Positions 1-8,146 of a stretch of 64,000 bases of DNA are shown here, piece after piece; within the stretch, counting starts at the first letter, position 1, and the number at the start of each line of letters is the position of its first letter. This stretch comes from Candidatus Cryptobacteroides intestinavium. Lineage in GTDB: Bacteria; Bacteroidota; Bacteroidia; Bacteroidales; UBA932. The notes below the pieces were generated by a model. That model made no database searches, was not told the DNA's origin, and worked only from the letters and a program-made list of their open reading frames with translations. Made by a program: the position numbers and the translations under genes. The DNA is taken from assembly GCA_017694845.1 (NCBI GenBank), contig JADIMI010000007.1, forward strand, positions 1-64,000. The letters run 5' to 3'.

Positions 1-49
1 ACCACCGAAACAAATTTCACAGCATTTACAATTCATAAAGGTCATAGCT

Positions 50-1162
50 ATGACAGACAGAAGGACATTCATAAAAAAGGCGGCTCTTGCAGCGGCATCA
101 GCCGTTGCCGTCCCGCAGATCGGGAAGGCAGCCGGCACAGGGATCACATCCGTGACAGATGAGACTGACAGACGCAGGCCGATGCGCGGGACGGCGAAGG
201 AAAGCACGCTGATAGTTCCCAAGGACAACGGACTCCGCATTACAGGGACCTTCCTGGATGAGATATCGCACGACATCCCTCACCAGAACTGGGGAGAGAA
301 AGAATGGGATGCCGATTTCGCCAATATGAAGGCTATCGGGATAGACACAGTGATAGTCATTCGCAGCGGATACAGGAAATTCATCACATACCCATCCCCG
401 TATCTTCTGAAGAAAGGCTGTTATATGCCATCGGTAGACCTTATAGACATGTTCTGCCGCCTGGCGCAGAAATACGGTATGAAATTCTATTTCGGGCTGT
501 ACGATTCCGGTATATACTGGGACACGAGAGACATGTCATACGAAGTGGAATACAACAGATTCGTTATAGACGAAGTATGGGAAATGTACGGGCGCAGATA
601 TGACAGCTTCGGAGGATGGTACATAAGCACGGAGATCAGCCGTAACACGAAAGGCGCCATAGATGCTTTCCACGCTATGGGAAAGCAGTGCAAGGATGTG
701 TCCGGAGGACTGCCTACATTCATCTCTCCGTGGATAGACGGAAAGAAAGCCGTAATGGGGACAGGCAAGCTTTCACGTGAGGATGCCGTGTCGGTAGCCG
801 AACACGAAAGGGAATGGAACGAGATATTTGACGGTATACATGACGTGGTGGATGCATGCGCCTTCCAGGACGGGCATATCGACTACGACGAGCTCGACGC
901 CTTCTTCACCGTCAACAAGAGACTCGCGGACAAGTACGGGATGCAGTGCTGGACCAATGCGGAATCATTCGACAGGGATATGCCTATACGGTTCCTCCCT
1001 ATCAAATTCGACAAGCTGAGGATGAAGCTGGAAGCCGCGAAAAGATGCGGATACGACAAGGCGATAACTTTCGAGTTCCCGCACTTTATGAGTCCGCAGT
1101 CCGTCTACGGGGCCGCAGGCAATCTATACAACAGGTACAGGGAATATTTCAATATTAAATAA
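50..1162 (+). CDS. DUF4434 domain protein with Tat signal
   Basis: A 370-residue exported protein. The N-terminus (DRRTFIKKAALAAASAVAVP) has the twin-arginine pattern and a hydrophobic stretch, so export by Tat is expected. The mature part, from about residue 60, matches my recollection of the DUF4434 family, TIM-barrel-like proteins related to glycoside hydrolases. Visible features are GTFLDEISHDIPHQNW near the start of the domain, a strand-like IGIDTVIVIRSGYR, and aromatic/acidic segments such as FGLYDSGIYWD and GGWYISTEI. The substrate is not evident. It is followed after 52 bp by a sugar porter and then a ROK regulator on the same strand, which suggests a role in processing an extracytoplasmic sugar imported by the neighbour. 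The family call is from memory of the motif pattern, not a search. Confidence 0.7.
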   Translation: MTDRRTFIKKAALAAASAVAVPQIGKAAGTGITSVTDETDRRRPMRGTAKESTLIVPKDNGLRITGTFLDEISHDIPHQNWGEKEWDADFANMKAIGIDTVIVIRSGYRKFITYPSPYLLKKGCYMPSVDLIDMFCRLAQKYGMKFYFGLYDSGIYWDTRDMSYEVEYNRFVIDEVWEMYGRRYDSFGGWYISTEISRNTKGAIDAFHAMGKQCKDVSGGLPTFISPWIDGKKAVMGTGKLSREDAVSVAEHEREWNEIFDGIHDVVDACAFQDGHIDYDELDAFFTVNKRLADKYGMQCWTNAESFDRDMPIRFLPIKFDKLRMKLEAAKRCGYDKAITFEFPHFMSPQSVYGAAGNLYNRYREYFNIK

Positions 1163-1214
1163 TACGGATTCCGCCAGCGGGAACTACGCGACAGAAACCC
1201 AATATTCAAAGGAT

Positions 1215-2618
1215 ATGGAAACATTCACCAAGAAGAGGAACAGCGGATACGTGCTCTTTATGGCAGTTGTGGCCGCCATTGGAGGTATTCTTTTCGGATA
1301 TGATACGGCTGTGATATCAGGCACCATCAGCAGTGTCTCCGGCCAGTTCAGCCTGGACACGATACAGCAGGGATGGTACGTCGGGTGCGCCCTTGTCGGC
1401 TCGATTATCGGAGTCCTTTTCGCAGGCACACTGAGCGACAGCATCGGGAGGAAGAAGACAATGCTCATTGCCGCCACCCTTTTCTGTCTGTCCGCAATAT
1501 TCTGTGCAGCAAGCGCCGGCTTCGTCCAGCTGGTATGCTTCAGGATCATAGGAGGAATGGGCATAGGCATTGTATCCATTGTCTCCCCTGTCTACATATC
1601 CGAAGTCTCGCCGGCAGACAGGAGGGGCACAATGGTGTCCCTGTACCAGCTGGCCGTGACAATAGGCTTCCTCGCCGCATACATAGTCAATTTCTGGATA
1701 CAGGATGCCGCACAGTCAGCCCAATACAGTTCCGGCTGGTGGAGACACGTAATGCAGGACGAGATGTGGAGAGGGATGCTGGGGTCCATGACAGTACCGG
1801 CCATAATGTACTTCATCGTCATATTCTTCATTCCCGAAAGCCCGAGATGGCTGATCGTCAAAGGAGAAGGAGGCAAGGCATCCGCGATTCTCACCCGTAT
1901 CTACTCAGACAGAGCCGCAGCCGAGACCCAGATGTCCGAGACAAAGGCATCGATAGAAGGCGAGACCGTCTCCGAATGGAAGGCCCTGCTGCAGCCGGGA
2001 ATCCTCAAGGCCGTCATAATAGGGTCTGCGATTGCGATTCTCGGACAGTTCATGGGAGTCAACGCCGTGCTCTACTACGGACCTGAAATATTCAGCGATG
2101 CGGGTCTGTCTAGCGGAGACTCGATGTTCTCGCAGGTACTGGTGGGTGCAGTCAATATGCTCACTACGGTCATAGCTGTCTTCATAATCGACAAGGTAGG
2201 ACGCAAGCAGCTGATCTACTGGGGAGTATCAGGTATGATACTGTCCCTGATAATGATCGGTCTGTACTTCCTCTGCGGAGAAGCCTGGGGACTCGGGAAC
2301 GGTTTCCTGCTGTCATTCTTCCTCTTCTATGTATTCTGCTGCGCCATCTCCATCAGTGCAGTCGTTTTCGTCCTGCTCTCCGAAATGTACCCGAACAGCG
2401 TCAGGGGACGCGCAATGTCTGTCGCCGGGCTTGCACTCTGGATAGGGACCTATCTCATCGGGCAGCTGACACCGTGGCTGCTTGAAAACCTGACTCCTGC
2501 AGGGACATTCTTCCTGTTCGCAGCCATGTGCGTGCCGTATATTCTGATAATGTGGAAGGCTGTTCCTGAAACGACAGGAAAAACATTGGAAGAAATTGAA
2601 GAGTATTGGAAAAAATAG
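1215..2618 (+). CDS. Sugar porter, MFS (XylE-like sugar:H+ symporter)
   Basis: A 467-residue inner-membrane transporter of the MFS sugar porter family. The sequence shows about twelve hydrophobic segments and the family signatures: GGILFGYDTAVISG in the first helix, a D-x-x-GRKK loop after helix 2, PESPRWL at the end of helix 6, and PETTGKTLEEIEEYW at the C-terminus, matching the usual PETKG motif. Length is typical for xylose/galactose/arabinose type symporters. The sugar cannot be told from sequence alone. It lies between a DUF4434 protein and a ROK repressor, so it is probably the importer of a small sugar operon regulated by that repressor. Confidence 0.9.
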   Translation: METFTKKRNSGYVLFMAVVAAIGGILFGYDTAVISGTISSVSGQFSLDTIQQGWYVGCALVGSIIGVLFAGTLSDSIGRKKTMLIAATLFCLSAIFCAASAGFVQLVCFRIIGGMGIGIVSIVSPVYISEVSPADRRGTMVSLYQLAVTIGFLAAYIVNFWIQDAAQSAQYSSGWWRHVMQDEMWRGMLGSMTVPAIMYFIVIFFIPESPRWLIVKGEGGKASAILTRIYSDRAAAETQMSETKASIEGETVSEWKALLQPGILKAVIIGSAIAILGQFMGVNAVLYYGPEIFSDAGLSSGDSMFSQVLVGAVNMLTTVIAVFIIDKVGRKQLIYWGVSGMILSLIMIGLYFLCGEAWGLGNGFLLSFFLFYVFCCAISISAVVFVLLSEMYPNSVRGRAMSVAGLALWIGTYLIGQLTPWLLENLTPAGTFFLFAAMCVPYILIMWKAVPETTGKTLEEIEEYWKK

Positions 2619-2620
2619 CA

Positions 2621-2628
2621 TAACTTTG
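2621..2628 (+). promoter_or_regulatory. Predicted -7 element TAACTTTG before the ROK gene
   Basis: TAACTTTG fits the Bacteroidota -7 consensus TAnnTTTG exactly. It begins 2 bp after the stop of the transporter gene and ends 6 nt before the ATG of the regulator. A transcript from it would be leaderless or nearly so. No well-spaced -33 TTTG is visible. Confidence 0.5.
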
Positions 2629-2634
2629 TCTGAT

Positions 2635-3834
2635 ATGAAAGATTTCCTGAACAATATCGATGGTAAGAACGGGCTGCTGAAAAAGAGGATACTCGGCCTC
2701 TGCATTACCGACGGAGACCTGAGCATCGCCGACATAAGCATCGAACTCGGAGCCAGCATCCCTACGGTCACAAAACTGCTCAACGAACTCATCGATGATG
2801 GATTCATTGAAGATCTCGGGAAACTGGGGACATCCGGAGGGCGGAAGCCGAATATATACGGACTCTGCGCATCCGCCGGCTATCTGATCGGGGTGGACAT
2901 ACGGAGACACCACATAAGCGTGGCAGTCACCGATTTCAAAGGCAACAGCATCGACTATCAGGAAGACATACCATTCGCGCTCGAAAGCAGCGAGGAGTCA
3001 TTCAGGAAAATGAGCGACCTGCTCATCTCCCACATCACTAAACTCGGCATCAGCAAGGACAAGGTACTTGCATACGGCATCAACCTGACAGGAAGGGTCA
3101 ACTGCAACACCGGATTCAGTTTCTCGTATTTCATCGGTGAAGAGAAACCGCTTGACGCCACACTCGAAGAGATGCTTGGCAACAGAGTGTTCATCGACAA
3201 TGACTCACGCGCTATGACCTACGGCGAATACATCTGCGGCGCAGGAAACGGCGAGAGGAACATGCTGTTCATCAACCTCAGCTGGGGACTCGGAATGGGG
3301 ATGATACTTGATGGCAAGCTGTCTTACGGAAAATCAGGGTTTTCCGGAGAAATCGGGCATTTCCCGTTCAGAGACAACGACATTATCTGCCGCTGCGGGA
3401 AAATAGGCTGTCTGGAGACAGTGGCATCCGGATCGGCGATACACAGGGTGTTCCTGGAAAAGCTGAAGGAGGGAAGGACATCCGTCTTGAGACCGAAATA
3501 CGAGAGAGGGGAAGAGATATCGCTCGACGAGATTATCGATGCAGTCAAGGACGAAGATGTACTTGCCATCGAGGCCATCGAGATAACAGGACGGGAACTC
3601 GGACGGGCGATAGCAGGCCTGATAAACATCTTCAATCCTGAACTCGTGGTGATCGGAGGCCGTCTCGCCGTTGCAAAGGACTACCTGATGCTTCCGATCA
3701 TGGGAGCCATAAACAAATACTCCCTGATCGTCGTCAGCAAGGACACCATATTGAAATTCTCGAAGCTCGGCACGAGAGGAGGCGCACTTGGCGCGTGTAT
3801 GCTGTCCAGGAGCAAGCTCCTCGGACTTGTCTGA
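2635..3834 (+). CDS. ROK family transcriptional regulator (NagC/XylR type)
   Basis: A cytoplasmic sugar-sensing repressor of about 399 residues. An N-terminal winged helix (LSIADISIELGASIPTVTKLLNELIDDGF) is followed by a ROK kinase-like domain with the acidic metal/sugar site IDNDSRAM and the zinc-binding cluster CRCGKIGCLE, so it retains ROK hallmarks. The ORF track starts at a TTG (2596) inside the transporter gene; I prefer the ATG at 2635, which lies 6 nt after a promoter-like TAACTTTG and just before the helix-turn-helix. It is the last gene of the three-gene sugar operon and is followed by a terminator hairpin. It probably controls this operon in response to the imported sugar; the effector is unknown. 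Confidence 0.88.
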   Translation: MKDFLNNIDGKNGLLKKRILGLCITDGDLSIADISIELGASIPTVTKLLNELIDDGFIEDLGKLGTSGGRKPNIYGLCASAGYLIGVDIRRHHISVAVTDFKGNSIDYQEDIPFALESSEESFRKMSDLLISHITKLGISKDKVLAYGINLTGRVNCNTGFSFSYFIGEEKPLDATLEEMLGNRVFIDNDSRAMTYGEYICGAGNGERNMLFINLSWGLGMGMILDGKLSYGKSGFSGEIGHFPFRDNDIICRCGKIGCLETVASGSAIHRVFLEKLKEGRTSVLRPKYERGEEISLDEIIDAVKDEDVLAIEAIEITGRELGRAIAGLINIFNPELVVIGGRLAVAKDYLMLPIMGAINKYSLIVVSKDTILKFSKLGTRGGALGACMLSRSKLLGLV

Positions 3835-3864
3835 CACCGACGGTCCTGCCTGTGATAAACGACA

Positions 3865-3896
3865 AAAGAAACCGGCCCATGGAGGTCGGTTTCTTT
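3865..3896 (+). terminator. Hairpin terminator after the ROK gene
   Basis: AAAGAAACCG pairs perfectly with CGGTTTCTTT, extended by three more pairs (one G-T) around a six-base loop. It begins 30 bp after the ROK stop, with a T-rich 3' arm. It likely ends the sugar operon. Confidence 0.7.
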
Positions 3897-4054
3897 CATT
3901 CCATAGAGCAAGGAAGAGCTGCCGGAAGGCCCTGACAGAGTCCCGCTTCGATCCATCCACCATACTGACGAGTTCATCATTGGCTCTCTCGTACTGCCGG
4001 AGCCGCTCACAAGGCCGCTGACGGATTGATGTCCCGTGCGCAGCTTCTGTGGAG

Positions 4055-4210
4055 GGACCGCGAACATCAACTTTGTGTAATCCGTTGAGACACAATACAA
4101 TGCAAAATAACCTTGTTCGTGGTCCCCTCAAAAAAGTGGGGACCTCGAACAATGATTTTTCATAATATCTTGGTATTCAGAAAGATACAAAAGTACCGTG
4201 TTCGCGGTCC
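4055..4210. repeat. BIME-like double palindrome, copy 1
   Basis: About 156 bp. It starts with GGACCGCGAAC and ends with GTTCGCGGTCC, and has an inner pair GTTCGTGGTCCCC / GGGGACCTCGAAC around a short A-rich loop. The left arm (ATCAACTTTGTGTAATCC..., about 60 bp) resembles the reverse complement of the right arm, so the whole element is an imperfect long inverted repeat made of two smaller palindromes. Two more copies are at 48080-48236 and 49442-49598. No transposase is associated. Confidence 0.85.
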
Positions 4211-4230
4211 GTTGTCCCGTTCTTCTCCTT

Positions 4231-4358
4231 CAGATTCCTCGCTGACGCTCGGAATGACATTCCTTGTCATCATAGAAGAAGTTCCTCCCTTGTCACCATA
4301 GACGCAGCCGGCTTTCTGTCGTCCTGAACGCAGCCGGAGGCGGAGTGAAGGATCTGGA
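4231..4358. repeat. REP-like hairpins (AGATTC...GGAATGACA family)
   Basis: A full hairpin unit, CAGATTCCTCGCTGACGCTC followed by GGAATGACA, lies at 4231-4259 with stem ATTCC/GGAAT. A second, inverted unit at about 4317-4358 (GTCCTGAACGC...GAGTGAAGGATCTGG) has a longer GC-rich loop. The same order, with gTCACCATA between the two, recurs near 49635-49730. Confidence 0.75.
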
Positions 4359-4404
4359 GCACCACACCGCTTCTCCACATTGACAGCCAGCGATGATTCC
4401 CAAA

Positions 4405-4540
4405 GGAGATATGCACCCTGATGATGCCGTAGAAAGCGTATATCGAGGGTCAGCCGCGCATATCTCGACATTTTTGTGGAGATATGCTCCCCGATGATGC
4501 CACTGGGAGCGTATATCACGGATCACCGGCGCATATCTCC
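4405..4540. repeat. Doublet of GGAGATATGC/GCATATCTCC palindromes
   Basis: Two 63-bp units (4405-4467 and 4478-4540), each bounded by GGAGATATGC and its reverse complement (last base mismatched in unit 1), and sharing an interior GATGATGCC...AGCGTATATC. They are direct repeats of each other separated by about 10 bp. I see no other copies in the window. Confidence 0.75.
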
Positions 4541-4611
4541 CATCCTCCATCGGCCTCTGCCAGGGAGGACGCGTTCTTCTCAGGTATTGGCAAATGGAGA
4601 AGGTCAAGGAG

Positions 4612-4801
4612 CAGATACCTTCGTGGAGAATTGTCGTTTTATGCGCAGAGGCGTCTACCGAGCCGCGTCTCTGCGCACGGACCCTTCAATATATGCTCTG
4701 TATGGCATCATCAATGCGCAGAGGCGTCAGTCCGGCAACGCCTCTGCGCACAGGCTCCATATCAAGGGATACAGTTTCGGACGATCTTCGGAACAGATTC
4801 C
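4612..4801. repeat. Duplicated segment with TGCGCAGAG palindromes, copy 1
   Basis: Contains two palindromes: 4642-4677 (TGCGCAGAGGCG...CGTCTCTGCGCA) and 4715-4750 (13-bp perfect stem TGCGCAGAGGCGT/ACGCCTCTGCGCA). Flanks GCAGATACCTTCGTGGAGAA and CAGGCTCCATATCAA recur at 48281-48396, where only one palindrome is present. Copy 1 therefore carries about 75 bp extra, an internal duplication or insertion. Confidence 0.75.
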
Positions 4802-4914
4802 TCGCTGCCGCTCGGAATGACACTAGGCAGAGGCTCGGAATGACAGGGAGGACAGTCTGTACCAGATTCTTCGCTGACGCTCAGAATGACAACGAGAGGG
4901 TGCACGGAATGACA
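4794..4914. repeat. Two REP-like hairpins with half-units
   Basis: Full units at 4794-4822 (stem ATTCC/GGAAT) and 4863-4891 (stem ATTCT/AGAAT). Each is followed by an extra truncated GGAATGACA half-unit. The pairs change together, which supports a selected hairpin. Confidence 0.75.
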
Positions 4915-5005
4915 GAATACTGCGCTCGGAAGGGCAGGTTGAAACTTCTTTTCCTGCAACTGGCGCAGGCTGGTCCGGTGATCCCAAATATCTTTCAATA
5001 AGCAA

Positions 5006-5042
5006 GGGGCTGTGTCAAAATGATAAATTTTGGCGCAGCCCC
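5006..5042. repeat. Strong 16-bp hairpin GGGGCTGTGTCAAAAT
   Basis: GGGGCTGTGTCAAAAT pairs with ATTTTGGCGCAGCCCC over 16 positions, two of them G-T, around a five-base loop. No T-run follows on the plus strand. On the minus strand TTGCTTATT follows, so it could terminate transcription from the DUF1080 gene, or be an insertion-sequence terminal repeat. The GGGGCTGTGTCAAAA string resembles ends of some Bacteroidales insertion sequences, from memory only. Confidence 0.5.
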
Positions 5043-5165
5043 TCAGGTGTATTAGAATTGATAAAATGCAAGGCATTGAGGGTGAGGGCGACAGGAGTTT
5101 ACTTCCGTAAATGACCTAACCCGAATCCCGATAACAACGCAGCAGTCTGCAATTATGGCACACCG
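5043..5165. repeat. Possible insertion-sequence or MITE remnant
   Basis: A non-coding stretch with nested short complementary arms around a central AGGAGTTTAC-TTCC-GTAAATGACCT hairpin: ATTG/CAAT, TGC/GCA, GGG/CCC and AGG/CCT in order. It abuts the 5006-5042 hairpin and has no ORF. It may be the terminal part of a lost element or a structured RNA; I cannot decide. Confidence 0.3.
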
Positions 5166-5211
5166 TCGTCGCGTATGACGATTCTATGAATCCATAATCT
5201 TGTCAGATATA

Positions 5212-8019
5212 TCATTTGGAAAGATCAAGGACACGGATATTGCGGAACCTGATACCTGGGCCGTGCCCGCAGAAACTGATATATCCTTTCTTGTTGAACA
5301 TTCCCGGATGATTCCTGTGGTCCACGGTGTATGGATTGTAGTCACTGCCGTCCGGAGCCACATTGTGTCCCTTGCAGGCCTCACGGAGATTCCCGTCAAG
5401 GATGACCTCGCCGTTGAGGGTGACTGTGATACGGTCGCCGACCACCTTTATCTCTTCATAGTTCCAGGTACCGACAGGCTTGTGGACAATACGTTTGGCA
5501 GGGATGATACCGTATGCCGAGCCATGCACCTGATATATGTTCAGATCCTTGTATATAGGGTCATCGTGGTCAAGTATCTGGCACTCACACATCCCCCAGT
5601 ATGCGGCATCCACATCCTTAGGCGTCCTTATCCCGACACCGTTGTTCACTCCGGGTCTTTCGAAGCAGAACTCGAAACGAAGGATGAAATCGCTGTACTC
5701 TTTCTCGGTGTACAGATTGCCTCCGCTCCCGTAATTTGCTGTGACATAGATGGTCCCGTTGATAAGCGAGTAATTCTTCAGATTGCCTGTCCACTTCGAC
5801 ATATCCGTACCGTCAAACAGCACTTCATATCCGGCTCTGGCCTCATCTTCAGGCAGGACGAACTTTGCAGCCGGAGGCTGAAGTCCGGAAAGGATCATAT
5901 TGATTTCATCGACCGCGTATCCATCATCAGCACCGTTTCTCGCCGCATAGACATTCCTGGCTTTCTCAAGGGCTGACTTCAGGGCATAGTAGTCTATCTC
6001 ATCCTCTGTCTTGACCGCAATGGTCTTCACCGCGAATGCTGCAGCATATTCTGTCCGGCTGTCATCAAGATATCCGGCAGACAGCTCGAACGCAGGCCGG
6101 ACAGGTATTCCTGCAAGGACATTCAGCGCCTTGTTCACCACAGCGGCAGACGGATCGAGGGACAACGCTGCATCAAGCCTTCCTGTCCTGGCCAGATCAT
6201 TTTCTCCTGATGCTGACACGAGATCGATAAAACGAGACACGGCAGCATCTTTTCTGGCGGCATCCTCTCCTGCTATACGGAAGAGCACATCAGAGGCGGC
6301 TATATTGTCGACTGCAAGCAAGGCATTGAAAGCAGCATCAGGATGAGCCGAATATTCTCTGTCCAGCATAGAGACAGCCTCGGAGGTCCCTGTAAATGCC
6401 ACTACCGGATAATACCGTGTAATATCATCAGCCCCTTCGGAAAGTCTTATGACAAGGCTGTACATCTCTGACGGCTGAAGATGCGAAACTGCAGCGCAGA
6501 GTGCCTTCTGAAGCATTCCTATATACTGCGCATCTGCTCCGGAGAGGAGATCCGCGACCGCTGCTGCATCAGAAGAGGTCACGACTCCAGGCAGGGCCGT
6601 ATACGCCGCTTTCCTGACAGCATTGTCATCTGAACCGAGAAGAGCGAATATTTCCGGAGAAAGTCCAGCCATACGACGTGCCGCAGCTATCTTCATAGCA
6701 TATATCTTCGAATCCGCATTTCCTTCGAGGGCTTCTCCCGTCTGCTGCTCGATATCGCCATCGAACGAGAGCAGCGCTCTGTATGCCGCCTGTGCATATA
6801 CTTCTTCATCTCCAAGACGCGAGACAAGCGTCATTGCGGCATCTTCGCCTCCCAGACGTCCGGCCGCCGCTATTGCAGCGAGTGCCTGATCTCCAGATCC
6901 GGAAGCGGCACATTGAAGCACGATGTCACGCAGTCCCTCTACCTCGTATGCCCCGGCCCAGTTAAGCACATCTGTCTGCGAACCTCCATCCAGCTTCGGG
7001 AACATCTTCGCTATCTTTGCGCACATTGCAGCATTATCTGCATATGAGGCTGCATAGTCAAGAGCTGTCATCCGGTATTCCCTGTCACTGTCCTTGAGGG
7101 CGGAGAGCAGAAGTTTCTCCACATCCGCACCTTTAGCCGTAACCATGACCGAAAGGGCTGCGCATCTGACATTCGTATCTCCGGACTTTATGTATTTCTT
7201 CGCACCTGCGACTGCCTTCTCGGGATCTGTCACGGCGAGCCTGCCGAGCAGGACCATATAGTCATCCACTGATATCTTCTCCAGTGTCTTCATCGATGCC
7301 TCTGTTCCACAGAGAGCGAGAGCGCGTGAATACGAAGCAAGATCCGGAGTGTCTGAAGCACTTGTAGCATCGGAATCCTCCTCCGCATTACCGCCGAGCT
7401 CCCCGATCCAGGCCAGCAGATACGGCTCGGCTGCCTCGAGACACATCCTGGCAGCTGCATACGCAAGCAGAGGATGCGAGACTCCGCCATCCTCGAAAAG
7501 CTGCATCACCGCAGTACCGCTTCCTTCGATCCCGGTCAGTGCGCCTATGGCAACTGATGCATATTCCGGCATCTTCGCATACCTGACAAATACCGGTATC
7601 TGTTCGTCTCCAGCTACAAGGGCAAGCCTGGAAAGGAGGAAGGACCTGCCTGTCGCATCGCTGCATTTCTCAATGGCGGCGGCAAGACCGTCGCATACCT
7701 TTCCGATGTATTCCGCACCATCTTCGGTTCCTACATAATTCACTACTCCGTTCAGTGCATATTCCACCTTGCTGTTGAGAGACCTGTCCTCGGAGACCAG
7801 CATTCCTGCCAGAATCCCGACAGACTCCGGAGCCGAGACAGCCAGATCACGGACCGGTTCCGCGAGATCCGCCTCAGTGGCCGCCGGAAGCAGAGCCAGC
7901 GCATCCTGCACTATTGTAGGGACCTGCCGCTGTCTGGCATCCTGGCCGTATACAGGCCCTGAAGACAAGATCCAGACGGAGAGCAGGGCTGCAAGCATTA
8001 TGTATATGTTCTTTTTCAT
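5212..8019 (-). CDS. Secreted HEAT-repeat protein with C-terminal DUF1080 domain
   Basis: A 935-residue exported protein. The signal peptide (KKNIYIMLAALLSVWILSS, ending near VYGQ) is cleavable. Residues about 30-700 are Ala/Leu/Asp-rich helical repeats, typical of HEAT/ARM arrays. The last 210 residues, from GYEVLFDGTDMSKWTGN, form a DUF1080 domain, a concanavalin-like fold now linked to 3-keto-disaccharide or 3-keto-glycoside hydrolysis. Family residues visible include the N-terminal LFDGTDMSKW and YIALQN-like GYISFCGHGPGIRFRNIR at the end. It lies downstream of a Gfo/Idh/MocA oxidoreductase on the same strand, the expected partner that forms or uses 3-keto sugars. The long HEAT array could bind protein or carbohydrate. 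The function call is by family; the substrate is unknown. Confidence 0.85.
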   Translation of the reverse strand: MKKNIYIMLAALLSVWILSSGPVYGQDARQRQVPTIVQDALALLPAATEADLAEPVRDLAVSAPESVGILAGMLVSEDRSLNSKVEYALNGVVNYVGTEDGAEYIGKVCDGLAAAIEKCSDATGRSFLLSRLALVAGDEQIPVFVRYAKMPEYASVAIGALTGIEGSGTAVMQLFEDGGVSHPLLAYAAARMCLEAAEPYLLAWIGELGGNAEEDSDATSASDTPDLASYSRALALCGTEASMKTLEKISVDDYMVLLGRLAVTDPEKAVAGAKKYIKSGDTNVRCAALSVMVTAKGADVEKLLLSALKDSDREYRMTALDYAASYADNAAMCAKIAKMFPKLDGGSQTDVLNWAGAYEVEGLRDIVLQCAASGSGDQALAAIAAAGRLGGEDAAMTLVSRLGDEEVYAQAAYRALLSFDGDIEQQTGEALEGNADSKIYAMKIAAARRMAGLSPEIFALLGSDDNAVRKAAYTALPGVVTSSDAAAVADLLSGADAQYIGMLQKALCAAVSHLQPSEMYSLVIRLSEGADDITRYYPVVAFTGTSEAVSMLDREYSAHPDAAFNALLAVDNIAASDVLFRIAGEDAARKDAAVSRFIDLVSASGENDLARTGRLDAALSLDPSAAVVNKALNVLAGIPVRPAFELSAGYLDDSRTEYAAAFAVKTIAVKTEDEIDYYALKSALEKARNVYAARNGADDGYAVDEINMILSGLQPPAAKFVLPEDEARAGYEVLFDGTDMSKWTGNLKNYSLINGTIYVTANYGSGGNLYTEKEYSDFILRFEFCFERPGVNNGVGIRTPKDVDAAYWGMCECQILDHDDPIYKDLNIYQVHGSAYGIIPAKRIVHKPVGTWNYEEIKVVGDRITVTLNGEVILDGNLREACKGHNVAPDGSDYNPYTVDHRNHPGMFNKKGYISFCGHGPGIRFRNIRVLDLSK

Positions 8020-8058
8020 CTTCGTGTTGTTTTTTTGTTCGGTTTATTATTGGTTTTT

Positions 8059-8130
8059 CAGATCCTTCGCTGCGCTCAGGATGACAAGGGATGTCTCAGG
8101 ATGACAAGGGACGTCTCAGGATGACAAGGG
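8059..8130 (-). repeat. REP-like hairpin with tandem half-units, 3' of the oxidoreductase gene
   Basis: A full unit CAGATCCTTCGCTGCGCTCAGGATGACA (stem ATCCT/AGGAT) followed by 20-bp repeats ending TCTCAGGATGACAAGGGA. In the sense of the upstream gene (minus strand) it starts 16 nt after the stop codon and reads TGTCATCCTGAG...GAAGGATCTG. It may stabilise or terminate the mRNA between the two genes. Confidence 0.8.
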
Positions 8131-8146
8131 ACGCCTGTTCTGACAG

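Larger units (their letters stand above)
3897..5211. other. Gene-free region packed with palindromic repeats
   Basis: About 1.3 kb between the sugar operon and the convergent DUF1080 gene. I find no convincing gene. ORFs predicted here are low-complexity translations of repeats. It contains at least four families of palindromic elements, listed separately, and a hairpin-plus-remnant at its right end. The short minus-strand reading LIERYLGSPDQPAPVAGKEV near 4950-5000 could be a gene fossil, but I do not recognise it. Confidence 0.75.

Noticed and set aside
3334-4152. 272-codon ORF on the minus strand
   Set aside because: Antisense to the ROK gene and running into repeat DNA.
4162-5076. Several short ORFs of 60-135 codons on both strands
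   Set aside because: Translations of palindromic repeats; overlapping in many frames, with no recognisable protein.
4795-5076. Transposase remnant on the minus strand
   Set aside because: The reading LIERYLGSPDQPAP is too short and unlike any transposase I recognise.
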